A DNA stretch of 48,223 nt from Marinobacter sp. (GTDB lineage: Bacteria; Pseudomonadota; Gammaproteobacteria; Pseudomonadales; Oleiphilaceae). The position numbers and the translations under genes were made by a program. The stretch covers positions 1 through 48,223 of the forward strand of contig JACIZI010000029.1 of assembly GCA_014359475.1 (NCBI GenBank), read 5' to 3'. Shown here one piece after another: positions 44,925-48,223 of this stretch (position 1 is its first letter; each line of letters begins with the position of its first letter). Below the pieces are notes generated by a model. That model did not search any database. It was not told the origin of the DNA and saw only the letters and a program-made list of their open reading frames with translations.

Positions 44925-47900
44925 ATGGATTACGCCGAGCTGTACTGTTTCAGCAATTTCACCTTCCTGACCGGTGCGTCCCACCCCCACGAACTGGCGG
45001 AACAGGCTGCAAAGCTTGGCTATCAGGCACTGGCCATTACCGACACCTGCTCCGTGGCCGGTATCCCCCGGGCCTGGGCCGCCCTGCGGAACAGCCCGGT
45101 CAGGCTGATCACTGGTAGTCATTTCCGGCTTTGTGATGCGCCTCCGGGAGCGGACCCGGCCCTACCGGAGTTTGTGCTGCTGGCCCGCACACGCACCGGC
45201 TACGGCCAGCTATGCCGGCTGATCACCACCGGCCGTTGCCGGGCAGAGAAAGGCCATTACCAGCTGTACCCCGACGATCTCCGGCAACATCCGCTGGACG
45301 ACTGCCTGTGCCTCTGGCTACCTCCCGACGATCCTCAAGCCGGCTATGAGCAAACCGAAGCCTGCGGATTATGGTTGCTGCGCCTGTTCGGCGAGCGTTT
45401 CCGGATTGCCGCCAGCCGCACTCTGGAAGCCGGCGAGGAAGCACACCTGGAACGGCTGCGCAGACTGTCCCGTGCTCTGTCATCCCCGATCACTGCGGTG
45501 GGTGCCGTACATATGCACAAACGGGAACGACAGCCTCTGCAGGACGTTCTCACCGCGATCCGTCACAACACCCCGGTAGAGCAGGCCGGACACGCCCTGT
45601 TCCAGAACGGCGAGCGTTATCTGCGGCCGGTTCCGGTACTGAAGCGGCTGTTTCCACAAAGCTGGCTGGACGAGACCCGGTCCATTGCCCGCCAGTGCAC
45701 CTTCAACCCCGGAAGCCTGCGCTATGAATACCCCCCGGATCTGGTGCCCGACGGCCAGTCTTCGGCCGCTTACCTCCAACAACTGACCCGGGAGGGTGAG
45801 CGCCGACGCTTTCCTGAAGGCACACCCCTGTCAGTCCAGGCCCTGATCCGCAAGGAGCTGGCGCTGATAGCGGAGATGCAGTACGAGCATTATTTCCTGA
45901 CCATACACGACATTGTTTCCTTTGCCCGCAGCCAGGGAATTCTCTGCCAGGGGCGGGGTTCTGCGGCCAACTCGGCGGTCTGTTTCTGTCTGGGCATCAC
46001 CGAGGTGAACCCCACCAGGGTGGAGTTGCTGTTCGAACGGTTCATTTCCAAAGACCGCAACGAACCCCCGGACATCGACGTGGATTTTGAACATGAGCGC
46101 CGCGAGGAGGTCATTCAGTACATCTACCGCCGCTATAGCCGGGAACGAGCCGCACTGGCAGCCACCGTGATCCGTTACCGGCCCCGCAGCGCCATTCGTG
46201 ATGTCGGCAAAGCGCTGGGATTTGACACGGCGCTGGTGGAAAAGCTTCTGAACGGTATTGACTGGCGGGACCGGGAAACCAGCTGGCGACAGCAGATTCT
46301 CGACAAGGGGCTGACCCGTAACCCCTCCGTGGCGGATCAGTTTTTCCATCTGGTCAACACCCTGCTGGGGTTTCCCCGTCACCTGTCCCAGCACGTGGGC
46401 GGCTTTGTAATCAGTGCCGGTCCCCTGTCAGAGCTGGTGCCGGTGGAAAATGCCGCAATGGAAGGCCGCACTGTCATCCAGTGGGACAAGGACGACCTGG
46501 AAAGCCTCGGCCTGATGAAAGTGGATATTCTGGCCCTGGGCATGCTTTCGGCCATTCGCAAATCGCTGGCCCTGATCGCCGACGACAAGGGACACCCCTT
46601 TACCATTCAGGATATTCCCGAGGAAGACCCGGACACCTACAACATGCTGCAGCAAGGCGACAGCATCGGCGTGTTCCAGGTGGAATCCCGTGCCCAGATC
46701 AATATGCTGCCAAGGCTGAGACCGGAGACCTTCTACGATCTGGTGATCGAAGTGGCCATTGTGCGCCCCGGCCCGATTCAGGGAGATATGGTGCATCCCT
46801 ACCTGCGCCGCAAACATGGCCTGGAACCGGTGGACTTCCCCAGTGATCCGGACGACCAGATACGCGGCGTACTGGGCCGGACTCTGGGGGTACCGATTTT
46901 TCAGGAACAGGTGATCAAACTGGCCATGGTGGCGGCCGGCTTCACTGCCGGCGAAGCGGACCGGCTCCGGCGTGCCATGGCCGCCTGGAAATCTGACGGG
47001 GACCTCACTCCCTTCCGGGACAAACTGATCTCCGGCATGCTGGCCCGCGGGCACGATGCCGGTTTTGCGGAACGGCTGTACCAGCAGATCTGCGGTTTCG
47101 GCGGTTATGGCTTTCCGGAATCCCACGCCGCCAGCTTTGCACTGCTGGTTTACGTGTCCGCCTGGATCAAGCGCCATCATCCCGCTGCCTTCTACTGCGG
47201 CTTGCTCAACAGCCAGCCCATGGGGTTCTACAGCCCGTCCCAGCTGATCCAGGATGCACGCCGCCACTCGGTCACTGTTTTGCCGCCGGATATAAACCAC
47301 AGCCACCGGGCACACACACTGCAGGGTTCGGAAAAGCACCTCCGCCTGGGCCTGCGCATCATTCAGGGACTGTCTTCCGGCGGTGCCGACCGCATCCACC
47401 AGCATCGTCCGGAGGAGGGTTACCGGTCCGTCGCTGAGTTACGTAACCGCGCCAGGCTCTCCCAGCGGGATATGGAACTACTGGCCGGGGCCAACGCCAT
47501 GCCGGACTTCAGCAGCAACCGGCACCAGGCCTACTGGCAGCTGCTGGAACACGAAGAACCGGCAGAACTCTTTGCCGGAGAAGTGGCGACGGATTACACC
47601 GCAGAGCACTGCCAGCAGTTGCCGGAACCCACCGAGGGTCAGAGCATCCTCGCCGACTACGCCAGCACCGGCCTGACCCTGCAACGCCACCCCATGGCCC
47701 TGCTCCGTGAACAGGGCCACCTGCAGCACTGCTTCTCCGCTGAACAGCTGAAAACCGCCAAACCCGGCATCCCGGTTCAGGTTGCCGGCCTGGTCACCGG
47801 CCGGCAACGCCCCGGCTCCGCCTCCGGTGTCACGTTCGTCACTCTGGAGGACGAAACCGGCAACACCAATATCGTGGTCTGGCTGGAAACCGCCCGCCGG

Positions 47901-48050
47901 CAGCGGCGGCCTTTGCTGACTGCCCGGTTGCTGCATGTGAAGGGGGTACTTGAGCGGGAGGGGGATATTGTCCACGTGATGGCGGGGAAGCTGACGGACC
48001 TCAGTCACCTGATCGACTCATTGCCCGTAGTTTCGCGGGATTTTCACTGA
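44925..48050 (+). CDS. dnaE2: Error-prone DNA polymerase III alpha-type DnaE2
   Basis: A 1041-aa C-family polymerase that carries out mutagenic translesion synthesis together with ImuA and ImuB. The start is the ATG at 44925, 4 nt after imuB. The N-terminal PHP domain begins YCFSNFTFLTGASHP; the polymerase active site is in PDIDVDFEHERREEV (two Asp), with GRGSAANSAVCFCLGITEVNP upstream; FGGYGFPESHAASFALLVY is the typical late palm/fingers block. A C-terminal OB domain (about 930-1020) is present. It is shorter than replicative DnaE (about 1160), as expected for DnaE2. A repeat-rich region follows. Confidence 0.96.
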   Translation: MDYAELYCFSNFTFLTGASHPHELAEQAAKLGYQALAITDTCSVAGIPRAWAALRNSPVRLITGSHFRLCDAPPGADPALPEFVLLARTRTGYGQLCRLITTGRCRAEKGHYQLYPDDLRQHPLDDCLCLWLPPDDPQAGYEQTEACGLWLLRLFGERFRIAASRTLEAGEEAHLERLRRLSRALSSPITAVGAVHMHKRERQPLQDVLTAIRHNTPVEQAGHALFQNGERYLRPVPVLKRLFPQSWLDETRSIARQCTFNPGSLRYEYPPDLVPDGQSSAAYLQQLTREGERRRFPEGTPLSVQALIRKELALIAEMQYEHYFLTIHDIVSFARSQGILCQGRGSAANSAVCFCLGITEVNPTRVELLFERFISKDRNEPPDIDVDFEHERREEVIQYIYRRYSRERAALAATVIRYRPRSAIRDVGKALGFDTALVEKLLNGIDWRDRETSWRQQILDKGLTRNPSVADQFFHLVNTLLGFPRHLSQHVGGFVISAGPLSELVPVENAAMEGRTVIQWDKDDLESLGLMKVDILALGMLSAIRKSLALIADDKGHPFTIQDIPEEDPDTYNMLQQGDSIGVFQVESRAQINMLPRLRPETFYDLVIEVAIVRPGPIQGDMVHPYLRRKHGLEPVDFPSDPDDQIRGVLGRTLGVPIFQEQVIKLAMVAAGFTAGEADRLRRAMAAWKSDGDLTPFRDKLISGMLARGHDAGFAERLYQQICGFGGYGFPESHAASFALLVYVSAWIKRHHPAAFYCGLLNSQPMGFYSPSQLIQDARRHSVTVLPPDINHSHRAHTLQGSEKHLRLGLRIIQGLSSGGADRIHQHRPEEGYRSVAELRNRARLSQRDMELLAGANAMPDFSSNRHQAYWQLLEHEEPAELFAGEVATDYTAEHCQQLPEPTEGQSILADYASTGLTLQRHPMALLREQGHLQHCFSAEQLKTAKPGIPVQVAGLVTGRQRPGSASGVTFVTLEDETGNTNIVVWLETARRQRRPLLTARLLHVKGVLEREGDIVHVMAGKLTDLSHLIDSLPVVSRDFH

Positions 48051-48069
48051 GGCCCTTGGTCTCGGGCTT

Positions 48070-48153
48070 CGGGGTTTTGACCCTGGCCTGAGCGGCTTGG
48101 CGGCGGGCACCGGGGTTTTGGCCCTAGCCTGAGCGGCTTGGGGGGGCGGGTAT
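48070..48153 (+). repeat. Imperfect direct repeat of about 41-43 bp
   Basis: Two head-to-tail copies, 48070-48110 and 48111-48153, both with CGGGGTTTTG, CCTGAGCGGCTTGG and a GGCGGG tail; a third start (CGGGGT) follows at 48154. It lies directly after dnaE2 and before element copy 6. No coding sense is evident. Confidence 0.8.
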
Positions 48154-48164
48154 CGGGGTGGGGA

Positions 48165-48223
48165 TGCTTTCTCTGCCGCAATTCACGGTCCATCCATGGA
48201 CCGGCCTTGCTCCGCGCCATCCA
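48165..48223 (+). repeat. Probable structured palindromic element, copy 6 (truncated by window end)
   Basis: GGTCCATCCATGGACC (48187-48202) is a 7-bp hairpin with the CC loop typical of the element. After a short linker, CGCGCCATCCA begins what looks like the second hairpin, cut at 48223. The upstream CTTTCTCTGCCGC would be the left arm. The core sequence differs more from the other copies, so membership is likely but not certain. Orientation fits the dnaE2 gene upstream. Confidence 0.55.

Overview
The window looks like a chromosomal segment of a marine gammaproteobacterium, most likely Marinobacter or a close relative. I infer this from GC-rich coding sequence, a Pseudomonas-like gene order (gyrA-serC-pheA-hisC-tyrA/aroA-cmk-rpsA-ihfB-lapAB-pyrF), the tesA/YbbA/YbbP cluster and an imuA-imuB-dnaE2 cassette. 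No database could be searched. I see no prophage, insertion sequence or CRISPR array.

Layout. 1-5300: a tandem pair of hotdog thioesterases, a zinc metalloprotease lipoprotein, an SCP2-like protein with an iron-type alcohol dehydrogenase, and a periplasmic solute-binding protein. 5316-10212: an ABC exporter-like pair divergent from tesA, which overlaps a YheT-type hydrolase tail to tail. 10278-16289: tRNA-Asn, an M18 aminopeptidase, an unrecognised 165-aa protein, rlmL, rmf and pyrD. 16646-20629: a CDF metal transporter, then a divergent pair made of a RimK-like ATP-grasp protein and a GNAT/C39-peptidase fusion. 21076-24658: uvrB, a class I aminotransferase and a second, identical tRNA-Asn. 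25197-38540 (minus): the large aromatic amino acid, translation and envelope block, from gyrA down to pyrF. 38657-42649: purU, ggt, a small thiamine-binding-like protein, a DUF4442 hotdog protein and phhB. 42804-48050: the SOS mutagenesis operon imuA-imuB-dnaE2 behind a near-perfect LexA box.

The most unusual signal is not protein coding. Five complete copies and one probable truncated copy of a structured palindromic element lie in intergenic gaps at 1-82, 20668-20781, 20922-21033, 24796-24899, 25047-25162 and about 48165 to the window end. Every complete copy has a core of exactly 56 nt between two long complementary arms. The core folds into two hairpins, giving a three-way junction, and all three helices show compensatory base changes between copies. 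One pair in the second hairpin appears as T-A, C-G and G-C in different copies. The outer arms extend as 24-30 bp near-perfect palindromes whose distal sequence is specific to each copy. In all six cases the element points the same way relative to the gene that ends beside it, and convergent gene ends carry inverted pairs. This suggests a transcript 3'-end element, a structured REP-like repeat, or both.

Other points of interest are the ATP-grasp/peptidase pair (a possible peptide-ligation system), a palindrome set between the -35 and -10 of the SCP2/alcohol dehydrogenase promoter, a structured rmf leader, and twin tRNA-Asn genes with matching promoters and terminators.
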